Positions 16,637-25,747 of a DNA stretch of 64,000 bases are shown here, piece by piece. The stretch lies in NCBI RefSeq assembly GCF_003952365.1, contig NZ_CP034443.1:6317001-6381000 (forward strand), read 5' to 3'. The position numbers and the translations under genes were made by a program. The stretch comes from Mesorhizobium sp. M9A.F.Ca.ET.002.03.1.2 (lineage in GTDB: Bacteria; Pseudomonadota; Alphaproteobacteria; Rhizobiales; Rhizobiaceae). The stretch's first letter is position 1. Each line of letters begins with the position of its first letter. The notes under the pieces are model-generated. The model was given only the letters and a program-made list of their open reading frames with translations, made no database searches and was not told the origin of the DNA.

Positions 16637-18202
16637 ATGAGCGACGCAGTATCCGAATCACGCACCAATGCCGCCGAATACACGGTGAGCGAGATTTCCG
16701 GCGCGCTGAAGCGCACCGTCGAGGATGCTTTCGGCAATGTGCGGGTGCGCGGCGAGATTTCAGGCTATCGCGGGCCGCATTCCTCCGGCCATGCCTATTT
16801 CTGCCTGAAGGACGACCGCGCGCGGCTCGACGCCGTGGTGTGGAAGGGCACGATGGGCCGGCTGAAATTCCGCCCCGAAGAGGGCATGGAGGTGATTGCC
16901 ACAGGCCGGCTCACCACCTACCCTGGAAAGTCCAACTACCAGATCGTCATCGACAATCTGGAGCCGGCCGGCGCCGGGGCGCTGATGGCGCTGCTGGAAG
17001 AGCGCAAGCGCCGGCTGCAGGCCGAAGGCCTGTTCGATGCCGGCCGCAAGCGCCTGCTGCCGTTCATGCCGCGCGTCATCGGCGTCGTCACCTCGCCGAC
17101 AGGCTCCGTCATTCGCGACATCATCCATCGGATCAAGGACCGGTTCCCGCTGCATGTGCTTGTGTGGCCGGTGCGGGTGCAGGGCGAGACGACAGCCAAG
17201 GAAGTGACCGCCGCCGTCAACGGCTTCAACGCGCTGCCATGGGATGGCGCCATCCCGCACCCCGACCTGTTGATCGTGGCCCGTGGCGGCGGCAGCCTCG
17301 AGGACCTTTGGGGGTTTAATGACGAGGCGCTGGCCCGCGCCGTTGCCGCCTCTCGCATTCCGGTGATCTCCGCCGTCGGCCACGAAACGGACTGGACGCT
17401 GATCGACCTGGCGGCGGATGTGCGGGCGCCGACACCGACGGGGGCCGCCGAGATCGCCGTGCCCGTGCGCGCCGACCTCGAAGTGACGCTTGCCGGCCTT
17501 GGCGCGCGGCTCAAGACCGCGGCATCGCGCAATTTCGAACGCAAGCGCCAGGCGGTGCGTGCAGCTGCCCGTGCGCTGCCCTCGCCCGACCAGTTGCTGG
17601 CGTTGCCGCGCCGGCGCTTCGATGAGGCGACGAGCCGGCTTGGCCGGGCGCTGTCCGTCAGCATCGACCGCAAGAGGGCCCGGCTTCAAGGCCAGCGGCT
17701 GACACCGGCCACTCTGTCGCGACGCATGAACGAGGCCCGCACACTGGCAGGCCGTGATCTCGCTCGCGCGCAAGCGGCGTTCTTCGCCATCGTGCGCGAG
17801 CGGCGAACGCGGTTTTCGCGCACGGCGGTGCGGCTGTCGCCCGCGCCGATCGCGAGGCGGCAGAAGTTGCAGGGAGATGCCTTGGCGGCGTTGTCACGGC
17901 GACAGGACCGGGTAATTTCCGTACGGCTCGAACGCTTGCGCGGGAAACTGACCCAGGCCGACCGGCTGCTGGCGACGCTGTCGCACAAGGCGGTGCTGGC
18001 GCGGGGCTTTGCCCTGGTGAAAGACGCCGACGGCGCTGTGATCAAGCAGGCGGCGGACGTGGTGTCGGGCATGGCACTTTCGCTGGAGTTCGCCGACGGA
18101 ACCGCCGATGCGGTTGCGACCAGCGGTGCCGCACGGCCGAAGACAAGTGCAAAGCCGGCCGCCAAAGCCAAAGAGCCCGGCAATCAAGGTTCCCTGTTCT
18201 GA
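16637..18202 (+). CDS. xseA: Exodeoxyribonuclease VII large subunit
   Basis: A 521-residue XseA, the large subunit of exonuclease VII, which degrades single-stranded DNA to oligonucleotides. The N-terminal OB-fold covers residues 15-110 ([45 protein letters not shown]). The nuclease domain shows [49 protein letters not shown] and [35 protein letters not shown] long helical C-terminus ends with LARGFALV. I chose the ATG at 16637 (MSDAVSES); an upstream in-frame start would overlap the LysR stop. Confidence 0.95.
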   Translation: MSDAVSESRTNAAEYTVSEISGALKRTVEDAFGNVRVRGEISGYRGPHSSGHAYFCLKDDRARLDAVVWKGTMGRLKFRPEEGMEVIATGRLTTYPGKSNYQIVIDNLEPAGAGALMALLEERKRRLQAEGLFDAGRKRLLPFMPRVIGVVTSPTGSVIRDIIHRIKDRFPLHVLVWPVRVQGETTAKEVTAAVNGFNALPWDGAIPHPDLLIVARGGGSLEDLWGFNDEALARAVAASRIPVISAVGHETDWTLIDLAADVRAPTPTGAAEIAVPVRADLEVTLAGLGARLKTAASRNFERKRQAVRAAARALPSPDQLLALPRRRFDEATSRLGRALSVSIDRKRARLQGQRLTPATLSRRMNEARTLAGRDLARAQAAFFAIVRERRTRFSRTAVRLSPAPIARRQKLQGDALAALSRRQDRVISVRLERLRGKLTQADRLLATLSHKAVLARGFALVKDADGAVIKQAADVVSGMALSLEFADGTADAVATSGAARPKTSAKPAAKAKEPGNQGSLF

Positions 18203-18273
18203 GTGCCGATGATTCCCGGCGCATGACTTCCGAATGCCTATGACTTCCGAATGCCCATAATTCCCGAGCGCGA

Positions 18274-19407
18274 ATGACCGACAATCCGCATCACCAGAGG
18301 ACGCTTTCCGGCAGGCCGCGGGCGAGAAGTTTCGGCATAAGTTTTGACGGCACGCCCGGACCGTTCAACGCCATCACCGATGTGCCTGGCGTTGCGGTCG
18401 GTTACTCGACCCTGATTTCGGGCGACGGTGCGCTGGCGGTCGGCAAGGGGCCGGTGCGCACCGGTGTGACCGCCATCCTGCCCAGACCGCGCGCCGACTT
18501 GGCCACGCCGGTTTTTGCCGGCACCTTCAGCCAGAACGGCAATGGCGAATTGACCGGCTCGTACATCATCGAAGAGACCGGTGCCTTCAATTTTCCGATC
18601 ACCATCACCAACACGCATTCCTGCGGCGTTTCACGCGATGGAACACTGCGCTGGATGCAGGGCGTGCTGCCGGCCGCGCTCGACAGCGCCTGGGGCCTGC
18701 CGGTGGCGGCGGAAACCTATGACGGTTTCCTGAATGACATCAACGGCCACCATCTCAGGTTCGAGCATGTCGCCATGGCTCTCGATGGCGCGACCAGCGG
18801 ACCGATCGAGGAAGGCAGCGTCGGCGGCGGCACCGGCATGATCGCCTTCGATTTCAAGGCTGGCTCCGGCACGGCATCGCGCATCGTCGAGCGGCAAGGC
18901 CGGCGCTACACGGTTGGCGCGTTCGTGCAGGCGAATTTCGGCGAGCGGAGCAATTTCACCATTCGCGGCTTGCGCGCCGGGCCCGATCTCGTGGAACCGG
19001 CGATCCGCGAAAGCACGCCGCGCGCCGAAAAGGGCTCGATCATCGGGATCGTCGCCACCGATGCGCCGTTCCTGCCGCATCAGATGAAGCGGCTGGCCCG
19101 CCGGGTGCCGCTCGGCGTCGCCATGACCGGCGGGTTCGGCTATCATAGCTCGGGCGACATTTTCCTGGCCTTTTCGACCGCCAATTCCGAGGCGGCACTG
19201 GCGCCGTCAGGCCAGATCGCCAGCGCCGATTTCATCCCGGATACCGACATCGATCCGTTCTTCGACGCCGTGATCCAAGGTGTGGAGGAAGCGATCCTCA
19301 ATGCGCTGGTCGCCAACGACGACATGACCGGGCGCGACGGCAATTTCGTGCCGGCGCTGCCGAAGGCATGGCTCAAGAGTAAATTCGGTGCAGGTCGGGG
19401 GACGTAA
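18274..19407 (+). CDS. P1 family (DmpA-like) peptidase/aminopeptidase
   Basis: A 377-residue member of peptidase family P1 (DmpA, BapA), enzymes that cleave themselves to expose an N-terminal Ser nucleophile and remove N-terminal residues, including D- or beta-amino acids. The self-cleavage site is KGSIIGIVATDAPFLPHQ, with Gly254-Ser255 as the likely junction. Upstream family motifs are NAITDVPGVAVGYSTL near 33, ITNTHSCGVSRDGTLRWM near 112, and GSVGGGTGMIAFDFKAG near 181. Length and motif order are normal. Substrate preference cannot be told from sequence. Confidence 0.9.
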   Translation: MTDNPHHQRTLSGRPRARSFGISFDGTPGPFNAITDVPGVAVGYSTLISGDGALAVGKGPVRTGVTAILPRPRADLATPVFAGTFSQNGNGELTGSYIIEETGAFNFPITITNTHSCGVSRDGTLRWMQGVLPAALDSAWGLPVAAETYDGFLNDINGHHLRFEHVAMALDGATSGPIEEGSVGGGTGMIAFDFKAGSGTASRIVERQGRRYTVGAFVQANFGERSNFTIRGLRAGPDLVEPAIRESTPRAEKGSIIGIVATDAPFLPHQMKRLARRVPLGVAMTGGFGYHSSGDIFLAFSTANSEAALAPSGQIASADFIPDTDIDPFFDAVIQGVEEAILNALVANDDMTGRDGNFVPALPKAWLKSKFGAGRGT

Positions 19408-19456
19408 GACGGCATGCGTCACACGCGTCGCGTAGGTCCTCGCCGGGTCCGGCTTA

Positions 19457-19711
19457 TCACTCGTCAGGCCTATCCGAATTCTTTTCGTCCTGGTCGGCTT
19501 CGGCCGCCTCTTCCAGCTTCGACGCGATAAGCTCCTGAATGTCGCCGACCTCTTCCTGGATATCCTCCAGCGGTATGCCGGCCTCGGCCGCCTTGGCGGC
19601 GCATTCCTTGGCGAGAGTCTCGGCCTGGTCCTCGATCCTGTCCAGCGAGGACTGGCACTGGACCTTTTCGCCGATCCACTCCTGCAAGAACTCGATCGCG
19701 TGTTCACTCAT
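19457..19711 (-). CDS. Small acidic DUF768-like protein
   Basis: An 84-residue acidic protein beginning MSEHAIEFLQEWIGEKVQ. The FLxxWI start is the recognisable mark of DUF768, a family I know chiefly from Mesorhizobium genomes. The rest is helical and Glu/Ala-rich (LAKECAAKAAEAGIPLEDIQEEVGDIQELIASKLEEA). I chose the ATG at 19711, preceded by AGGGAAC; an upstream ATG at 19777 adds 22 residues that look non-coding. The function is unknown. It is convergent with the P1 peptidase gene. Confidence 0.75.
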   Translation of the reverse strand: MSEHAIEFLQEWIGEKVQCQSSLDRIEDQAETLAKECAAKAAEAGIPLEDIQEEVGDIQELIASKLEEAAEADQDEKNSDRPDE

Positions 19712-19777
19712 ACTGCTGTTCCCTGGCGGCTGCGCCGGTTGGTAATCATAAACATCAGCGTCCCCGAAAAGATGCAT

Positions 19778-20235
19778 GCTCCCATTCCAACCGAGTCGTC
19801 GTCACCCGGCAAGCCGATCTTGTCCAAGCTCCACAGAGCTGAAGGAAATCGAAGGTTCAAGAGCACGTTCTAATTCTTGAGGAGATTCTAGTTCTCGAGG
19901 AAACCGCTACCGCTGGCTGGATCGCTTGCGACCCTGAGATACTGTTTCTGTTTGCTTTTCCCGGCCTCAAGGCCGATTTGCATCACAATAGGTGTCACAA
20001 TACGTAGCGCATCCACGGCACTCTCACCGGCACAAATCGTGATGAGCCGTCGAAGCCGCCGCTATATAGGGACATCCTCATGCAATGTCGACCCTGCTCG
20101 CCATCCTGCTTCTTTCCGTCGCGGCGAAGGACCCCGACTTGCAGCGATTCGCAAAGGTCCCGGCATGCCTGATGGCCCCTCAGCACGCTCACCAAGGATT
20201 CGCTCGGGAAGTGAGTATCGATCGAAAATCCCGGC
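19778..20235. other. Gene-poor spacer, 458 bp
   Basis: I see no convincing gene here. The base composition is less GC-biased near 19850-19930 (CTAATTCTTGAGGAGATTCTAG), and open frames are short without ribosome-binding sites. It holds the promoter side of the DUF768 gene and the 3' end of the ABC operon. Confidence 0.5.
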
Positions 20236-20991
20236 CTATCCGCCAACCATGAGCTTGACGACTTCGTCATGGTTGGTTTGCGAGATCTTGCGCTCGCCGG
20301 CCTGGACGCCGCGGCGCAGCACGACGATGCGGTCGGAAACGGCGAAAATATCCTGGAGATTGTGCGAGATGAAGATCACGCCCCGCCCTTGCGCCTTGAG
20401 CTGGTGGATGAGCGAAATGACCTTGCGCTGTTCGGGCACGCCGAGGGCCGCGGTCGGTTCGTCCATGATCAGAATCTGCGCGTCCCAATAGACGGCCCGG
20501 CCGATGGCGACAGCCTGCCGCTGACCGCCGGAGAAATTGCTGACCGGGGCGTTGAGCCGGCTGACATGGAAATCCAGCCGCCCCATGGTCTGCTTGGCGG
20601 CGACGGCCATGGCCTCGCGATCGAGCACCGGCAAGAAGCCGAAGGCCTTGCGCATGGGTTCCCGGCCGAGGAAGATGTTGGCGCCAATGGACAAATTGTC
20701 GGCGAGAGCGAGATCCTGATAGATGGTTTCGATGCCTTTTTCGCGTGCCTCATGCGGCGTCGCAAATGTCACCGGCTGCCCCCTCAGCAGAATTTCACCG
20801 CCTGTCGGCTGAAAGACGCCCGATATCGCCTTGATCAGCGTCGTCTTGCCGGCGCCGTTGTCGCCCGCCAGGGCCACCACCTCGCCCGGCCGCACGACCA
20901 TGGAGAAATCATTGAGTGCCCGGACAGCACCAAAATGCTTGGAAAGGTGTCGGACTTCGAGAAGGGGTGTGGTTTGTTCTGAACTATTCAT
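20236..20991 (-). CDS. Sugar ABC transporter ATP-binding protein (CUT2 type, single domain)
   Basis: A 251-residue ATPase energising a sugar importer. It has Walker A LAGDNGAGKTTLIKAISG near residue 40, Q-loop IYQDLALADNLSIG near 88, signature FSGGQRQAVAIGRAV near 148, Walker B ILIMDEPTAALG near 170 and the switch His in VIFISHNLQ near 200. Most CUT2 importers use a double-length ATPase such as RbsA; this one has a single nucleotide-binding domain, as in the rhizobial Frc system, and would work as a homodimer. The start MNSSEQTTP overlaps the permease stop by 8 bp. It is the last gene of the transporter operon. Confidence 0.9.
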   Translation of the reverse strand: MNSSEQTTPLLEVRHLSKHFGAVRALNDFSMVVRPGEVVALAGDNGAGKTTLIKAISGVFQPTGGEILLRGQPVTFATPHEAREKGIETIYQDLALADNLSIGANIFLGREPMRKAFGFLPVLDREAMAVAAKQTMGRLDFHVSRLNAPVSNFSGGQRQAVAIGRAVYWDAQILIMDEPTAALGVPEQRKVISLIHQLKAQGRGVIFISHNLQDIFAVSDRIVVLRRGVQAGERKISQTNHDEVVKLMVGG

Positions 20992-22045
20992 CCTGGCGAG
21001 CTCCACTGAACCGGCGCTGCGCCTGGTCGATAAGAACGGAGATAATGATGACGAGGCCGACGGCGATGAACTGCCAGAACGGCTCGACATTGACGAAAAC
21101 CAGCCCGTATTGAATGACCGCGATCACCAAGGCGCCGGCGACTGTCCCGAAGATAGTGCCGGAGCCGCCGAACAGGCTGGCGCCGCCGATCACCACCGCT
21201 GCGACGCTGTCGAGCAGCAAGGGCTCGCCGGCCTGGGCCGCGCCCGCGGCGAAACGCGCTGCATAGAGCGCGCCGCCGAGGCCGGCGCACATCGCCGAAA
21301 GCACATAGAGGCGCAGGATATGGCCCCTGATGTCGATGCCGGCACGACGCGCCGCCTGCACGTTGGCGCCGATAGCGTAATTGTGCTGGCCGAACCGGGT
21401 CTGGCTCAGGATGTAGTGCATCACGACGACGAAAACGGCGGCAATGATGACGAGATAAGGCACACTGTAGAACCTGCCGTTGCCGAGCAGCGCGAACCAG
21501 GAATTCTGGACCGGCACCGTCGTGCCGCCGGCCATCAGGAAAGCAGCGCCGCGCGCCACGCCGAACATGCCAAGCGTGCCGATGAAAGGGGGAATTCTCA
21601 GGCGTGAGATCAGCAATCCGTTGATGACGCCAGGCACCCCTGCGACAATCACGGCCGCCAGAATACCCGCCAGCATGGCCAGTGGCAGCGGGATTGCGGC
21701 TCCCGCCATGTTCGTAGCGTGGGCCGCGACGACGGCCGCAAGGCCCATGATGAAGCCCAGCGAGAGGTCGATGCCCCCCGAAATGATGACGAATGTCTGT
21801 CCGGTCGCCAGCAGCAACGGCGCCACGGCGAAGATCGCAATGGACTGCAGGTTGAACGGATTGAGCATGAAGGTCGCGCCGAAGGAGAGCCTCGACCAAA
21901 CCTCGAAACAGATGATCAGGCCGGCGAGGAACAGCCAGGCGCGCCCCTCGGCGATGCGTCTGAGCCAAGTCCTGGCCGGATCACCGTGGTCGGCCTGAGG
22001 GGCGACATGGGTTTCGCTTTGCTCGGTTGGCGATGTTGAAGTCAT
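20984..22045 (-). CDS. Sugar ABC transporter permease (CUT2/RbsC type)
   Basis: A 353-residue inner-membrane permease with a hydrophilic N-terminal 35 residues and about ten hydrophobic segments. It shows the RbsC-like features ATGQTFVIISGGIDLSLGFIMGL near residue 80, GVPGVINGLLISRLRIPPFIGTLGM near 138 and the coupling region NYAIGANVQAARRAGIDI near 220. It forms the translocation pore for the sugar bound by the periplasmic protein encoded just upstream. The family recognises ribose, fructose, xylose and related sugars; the exact one is unknown. Confidence 0.9.
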   Translation of the reverse strand: MTSTSPTEQSETHVAPQADHGDPARTWLRRIAEGRAWLFLAGLIICFEVWSRLSFGATFMLNPFNLQSIAIFAVAPLLLATGQTFVIISGGIDLSLGFIMGLAAVVAAHATNMAGAAIPLPLAMLAGILAAVIVAGVPGVINGLLISRLRIPPFIGTLGMFGVARGAAFLMAGGTTVPVQNSWFALLGNGRFYSVPYLVIIAAVFVVVMHYILSQTRFGQHNYAIGANVQAARRAGIDIRGHILRLYVLSAMCAGLGGALYAARFAAGAAQAGEPLLLDSVAAVVIGGASLFGGSGTIFGTVAGALVIAVIQYGLVFVNVEPFWQFIAVGLVIIISVLIDQAQRRFSGARQDE

Positions 22046-22147
22046 TGATGGTTCCGATCCGCGGCGCGGCCTCCGTCAACAGGTCCCTGGGAGACCCGGC
22101 ACAGGTCTCCTCCCGGCAGGCCGGAAGAAGACCAAGCTGGTTTGGAC

Positions 22148-23128
22148 TCATTCGGAATAAAGGTACTTCGAGATGTTCGGATCAGCGATGTTGGACTTGT
22201 CCATGATCGTAAAGCCGGTGCCGATCGCAACCGGGATCGACTGGTCGGTCAGGTGGGCATAGGCCGACATGACACCGAAATAGCCGATTTCCGCGGGATG
22301 CTGGGCAATCGCTACGTCGACAAGGCCGGTGTTGATGTTGTCGACAATGCTGGTCGGCGCGTCGAACGCCACGACCTTGACGGTGCCAGTCTGCCCGGCC
22401 TGCTGGACGCCATTCGCCGCGCCAAGCGCGGAGAAAAGGTTTGCACCGAACACGCCAACGAGATCGGGATTGCGCGCGAACACGGCCTGTAGCTGGGAGG
22501 CCGCCTTGTTGGCGTCGTTGTCGTTGAATTGGGTTTCGAGAACGGTGATGTCGGGATGGTTGGCCGCCATCTCCTTCTTGAAGCCCTCTTCACGCTGGTC
22601 GGTGGTCGAAATGCCAGGCTTGACGTTCGAAACGTAGACCTTGCCCTTTCCGTCTATGGCCTTGGCCAATGCCCGCGCGGCGATCTCGCCGCCCAGAATG
22701 TTGTCCGAAGCAATGTAGGACAGTGGGAAATCCGCCTCGCCGGCGCCGGTCTGGTAAGCGCCGCTGCCGATGAAGGTGTCGACGGTGATCACCGGAATGC
22801 CGGCGTCATTGGCCTTTCGGAGCGGCTCGACCAATTGAACCTTGTCGGTCGGCGCTATCAGGATGGCGTCCGGCTTCTTGGCAATGACCGCGTCAAGCAC
22901 GGGGACTTGCGTTACCGGATTGAAATCCGGGGCGCCCTGGAAAACCAGGTTCACACCAAGAGCATCGGCCGCCGCCTGGGCTCCTTTGCGCATGGTGATG
23001 TAAAAACCGTCGGTGGTAAGGCCCGGAACTAGAGCAATGGTGAACTTCTTGTCTTGCGCCAAAGCCGGCGTGATCAGCGCTGTTGCGCAGATGGCGAGAG
23101 CCGCGAGCGCGGCAACAATCTTCTTCAT
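22148..23128 (-). CDS. Periplasmic sugar-binding protein of CUT2 ABC importer
   Basis: A 326-residue type I periplasmic binding protein. Residues 1-24 are a signal peptide (MKKIVAALAALAICATALIT, cleaved after ALAQ/AQD). The mature part follows the ribose-binding-protein pattern: FTIALVPGLTTDGFYITMRKGAQAAADALGVNLVF, PDAILIAPTDKVQLVEPL, GIPVITVDTFIGSG and YIASDNILGGEIAARAL. The start has a very strong GAGGAGGATG ribosome-binding site, as expected for the most abundant component. It is the first gene of the operon. A sequence block shared with the aldolase promoter lies 277-303 bp upstream. Confidence 0.92.
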   Translation of the reverse strand: MKKIVAALAALAICATALITPALAQDKKFTIALVPGLTTDGFYITMRKGAQAAADALGVNLVFQGAPDFNPVTQVPVLDAVIAKKPDAILIAPTDKVQLVEPLRKANDAGIPVITVDTFIGSGAYQTGAGEADFPLSYIASDNILGGEIAARALAKAIDGKGKVYVSNVKPGISTTDQREEGFKKEMAANHPDITVLETQFNDNDANKAASQLQAVFARNPDLVGVFGANLFSALGAANGVQQAGQTGTVKVVAFDAPTSIVDNINTGLVDVAIAQHPAEIGYFGVMSAYAHLTDQSIPVAIGTGFTIMDKSNIADPNISKYLYSE

Positions 23129-23623
23129 AACATCCTCCTCATTGTTGGCAGATTTGCCGTTGCGACTGACATCGGAATGACCGTCAATTCGTTCCGGCTA
23201 GATGAAGCGCCGACGGCGAGAAACGATCTCGCCTGCTTGCTGTTATGGGCAGCTCCTCCCAAGCGCCCCAGTCGTTAGGTCAGCCAGTCGGTTAGGTCAG
23301 CCGGTCGAACCCGACCAGCCGGATGCGCGCAGTCCCGTTCCTAGCCTCCGCAAGGTCCAGAGAACAGCGCCGCTCGGCGCGCATGCGCGCCTAGCTGCAA
23401 GGTTGTAACACTTTGCTGAAAGAAATTGCAACCGGGTATTTCCGGGGCCGAAACGCTTTCAAATCGGACAACATCTGTCTGCTCCGCAGATCCCCGTGCG
23501 CAGACTATTGACCCAACCCTTTGAAGACACAACCGATGATTTGCGCCGGGGTCGCGAGCCGCCTTCGGTGGGATCAGTTTGGGATCGATCAGGCGTGCCG
23601 ACGTCGCGTATCGGCGCACACCG
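23129..23623. other. Transporter operon leader and promoter region, 495 bp
   Basis: No gene is apparent. The region carries the strong ribosome-binding site of the sugar-binding protein at its left end and the 27-bp shared block at 23405-23431. The roughly 275-nt untranslated leader that this implies contains several GTCAGCC/GGTTAGGTCAGCC near-repeats around 23277-23310. Confidence 0.55.
23405..23431 (-). promoter_or_regulatory. Shared promoter/operator block of the sugar locus, copy 1
   Basis: The plus strand reads GTAACAC-T-TTGCTGAAAG-A-AATTGCAA. It matches the complement of 24573-24599 at 25 of 27 positions. Relative to transcription of the ABC operon it reads TTGCAA, 17 bp, TTACAA, so it could hold -35 and -10 elements as well as regulator half-sites (TTGC...GCAA). 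Confidence 0.65.
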
Positions 23624-24529
23624 CTATCGGGGCGAGACAGCCTCGAGGATGGCCTGGGCCGTCTTCGTGTCCGTTATCAGAGCGTTGATAAGCCTGGCGC
23701 GAACTGCACCGATGATTGCCGTCGCCTTCTCCGGCGAGGCGGCAACGCCGATCGCCAGGGGAACAGCTCGAAGCTGGGCCGGCGACATTGCGATCATCCG
23801 ACCCTCCCCTTCCCATGGGATAAGGGTGCCTTCGGCATCGAAGTAATGGCGGATGACGTCTCCAGCCGCATGAAACAGGGCCTGTTCGCTCAGCGTGGCC
23901 GCGCTCGCCTCGGGCGGATTGATGGCATGGGGCAGGCCGATGCCGACGATTGCAACGTCGGTCCGGTCCCAAAGCGCGACGCTGTCGCGGATGGCCGCAT
24001 CGCCAAGGAAGACCTCACGCAATTCGGAGGACGGCAGATAGGGAGCATGGATGAAATGCGGCGTCCCGCCGAACTCCTCGGCGGCGAGCCGCACAAACTC
24101 GTTGATCTGAAAATGCGGCGCCTGCTGCTGCATGCCGCCGGTGGCGGCGACGGTGAGAACGCCGGGAATGCGCGGCAGACCGGCACGGATCACCTCGCGG
24201 ATGGCTCGCCCCCAGCCGATGGCGACCACCGAGCCGGCTGTCAGGTCCGCTTGCTTGAGCAAGGCGCCTAGCGGTGCAGCCAACGCCGTCAACGCACCCG
24301 CCGCCGGCGTTTCGATGACCGCCGCGTCGCGAAGTCCTAGTCCGTCGATCAGCTGCGTGGTGATGCCCTCGGGCGTTGCAAGATCAAGAACCTCGATCCG
24401 CACAATGCCCTCTGCCCTCGCCCGCTGCAGGAGACGCGATATGGTCGCGGTGGAGACGCCGAGCCGCCGCGCGATATCGACCTGCGACATCTCCGCCTCG
24501 TAATGCAGTTTGGCGACCGTATGCAGCAT
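23624..24529 (-). CDS. SorC/DeoR-type sugar-binding transcriptional regulator
   Basis: A 301-residue regulator. Residues 1-55 form a helix-turn-helix (MLHTVAKLHYEAEMSQVDIARRLGVSTATISRLLQRARAEGIVRIEV), followed by a sugar-phosphate-binding SorC domain with LTAGSVVAIGWGRAIREVI near 95, VLTVAATGGMQ near 125 and DVAIVGIGLP near 195. SorC proteins sense phosphorylated sugars that come from the pathway they control. It lies between the transporter genes (same strand) and the divergent aldolase-kinase genes, which share a 27-bp upstream block, so it most likely controls both. Confidence 0.9.
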   Translation of the reverse strand: MLHTVAKLHYEAEMSQVDIARRLGVSTATISRLLQRARAEGIVRIEVLDLATPEGITTQLIDGLGLRDAAVIETPAAGALTALAAPLGALLKQADLTAGSVVAIGWGRAIREVIRAGLPRIPGVLTVAATGGMQQQAPHFQINEFVRLAAEEFGGTPHFIHAPYLPSSELREVFLGDAAIRDSVALWDRTDVAIVGIGLPHAINPPEASAATLSEQALFHAAGDVIRHYFDAEGTLIPWEGEGRMIAMSPAQLRAVPLAIGVAASPEKATAIIGAVRARLINALITDTKTAQAILEAVSPR

Positions 24530-24572
24530 CGTTCGCGATGCGGCAACATCTTGTGCGGGAGGGACAGACAGC

Positions 24573-24599
24573 TTGCAATTCCTTTCAGCAATGTGTTAC
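24573..24599 (+). promoter_or_regulatory. Shared promoter/operator block of the sugar locus, copy 2
   Basis: The plus strand reads TTGCAATT-C-CTTTCAGCAA-T-GTGTTAC, a 25/27 match to the complement of 23405-23431. It lies 44 bp before the SorC gene start and 207 bp before the aldolase, in the same orientation relative to the aldolase as copy 1 has to the ABC operon. This fits one shared promoter-operator unit for the catabolic and transport operons, and possible autoregulation of the SorC gene. Confidence 0.68.
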
Positions 24600-24805
24600 A
24601 GACCCGTCGACCGATGGGAGTTATCGCGCAAATTCGGCAGACTCGCAACGTAGGCTCGTTGCAACGGCACATTGCGGGTGAGGCTACTTTTCTCGGTTCG
24701 ACAGTACATCAAGCGGCAAAAACCTCCCTGCGACGGGCAGGGAAAACTGAAGCCTTTCCTGTTCCACGGATCCGCGCCCTTGGGCGCCAACATCGGACAA
24801 AGACC

Positions 24806-25711
24806 ATGACAAAGATGACGACTGCGGAGTTGCGCGGCTACCAGCAGATATGCGGCAAAGACGGGGCAATGATGGCCATCGCCTGTGACCAGCGCGGCGG
24901 CATGCGGACCTTGCTTGCGTCGGACCCTGCGGAACAGGCCAAGATCACCAACGACATGCTGGGCGACACCAAATCGGACATCACGCGATACCTCGCCAGC
25001 CAGGCATCCTGCGTGCTACTCGACCCGCTCTGCGCGGTGCCGCGGGTTGTCGACGAAGGGGTGCTGAACCGCGATACGGCCCTGCTCATCGGCCTCGACG
25101 CCTCGGGCTTCGACGTCTCGCCCGCCGGCTACCGCCTGTCGCGCCTCGTTCCCGACATCGACGCGCGCCGCGTCCGCGAGCTCGGCGGCACCGGCGGCAA
25201 GATCATGGTCTATCTCAGGGCCGACCGGCCGGAGGCGAATGAGCACAATGTCGCCATTTTGCGCCAATGCATCGCCGACTTCGGGCAAGAGGACCTCCTG
25301 CTCGTCGTCGAGTTCCTGACCTATCAAGTCGAAGGGGAAAGCCTTGAGGAATATACGGCCAAGATCCCCTGGCTGGTCGAAGAAGGCACCCGGATTTCAC
25401 TGGAATGCGGGGCAAAGGTGCTCAAGCTTCCCTATCCCGGAACGCCGGAAGCCTGCGCCAGGATCACCAGCATGGCTGGCGAGGTGCCGTGGGCGGTCCT
25501 GTCCGCCGGCGTCAACCACGAGACTTTCCTTGGCCAGGTCGAGATCGCGATGAAGAACGGCGCATCGGGCGTCATCGCCGGCCGGTCGCTGTGGAAGGAC
25601 TGCATTTCGCTTGACCGTGACATTCAGCGTGAAAGGCTTAAGACCATTGCAGTGTCGAGATTGCGCGAGCTCCAGGCGGTGATCGGAAACTACCGGCAGA
25701 AGGCAGCTTAG
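24806..25711 (+). CDS. LacD/YihT-like class I sugar-phosphate aldolase
   Basis: A 301-residue TIM-barrel aldolase. Near the N-terminus it reads GAMMAIACDQRGGMRTLL, the family mark shared by tagatose-1,6-bisphosphate aldolase LacD and sulfofructose-phosphate aldolase YihT. The Schiff-base Lys is probably in CGAKVLKLPYPGTPEA near residue 210, and the end has WAVLSAGVNHETFLGQVEIAM and GVIAGRSLWKD, which bind phosphate. I chose the ATG at 24806 (MTKMTTAEL); the open frame upstream is non-coding in character. It would split a phosphorylated ketose into two three-carbon units (or three plus another). It is followed 36 bp later by the kinase fusion gene. Confidence 0.85.
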   Translation: MTKMTTAELRGYQQICGKDGAMMAIACDQRGGMRTLLASDPAEQAKITNDMLGDTKSDITRYLASQASCVLLDPLCAVPRVVDEGVLNRDTALLIGLDASGFDVSPAGYRLSRLVPDIDARRVRELGGTGGKIMVYLRADRPEANEHNVAILRQCIADFGQEDLLLVVEFLTYQVEGESLEEYTAKIPWLVEEGTRISLECGAKVLKLPYPGTPEACARITSMAGEVPWAVLSAGVNHETFLGQVEIAMKNGASGVIAGRSLWKDCISLDRDIQRERLKTIAVSRLRELQAVIGNYRQKAA

Positions 25712-25747
25712 CTAGTCCGCACTCACACCAGGCACGCACGGGACGTC

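Noticed and set aside
20236..23128. Assignment of the ABC importer as fructose FrcBCA
   Set aside because: The single-domain ATPase is Frc-like, but the neighbouring SorC, LacD-like aldolase and fused kinase do not match the frc locus, so no symbol is given.
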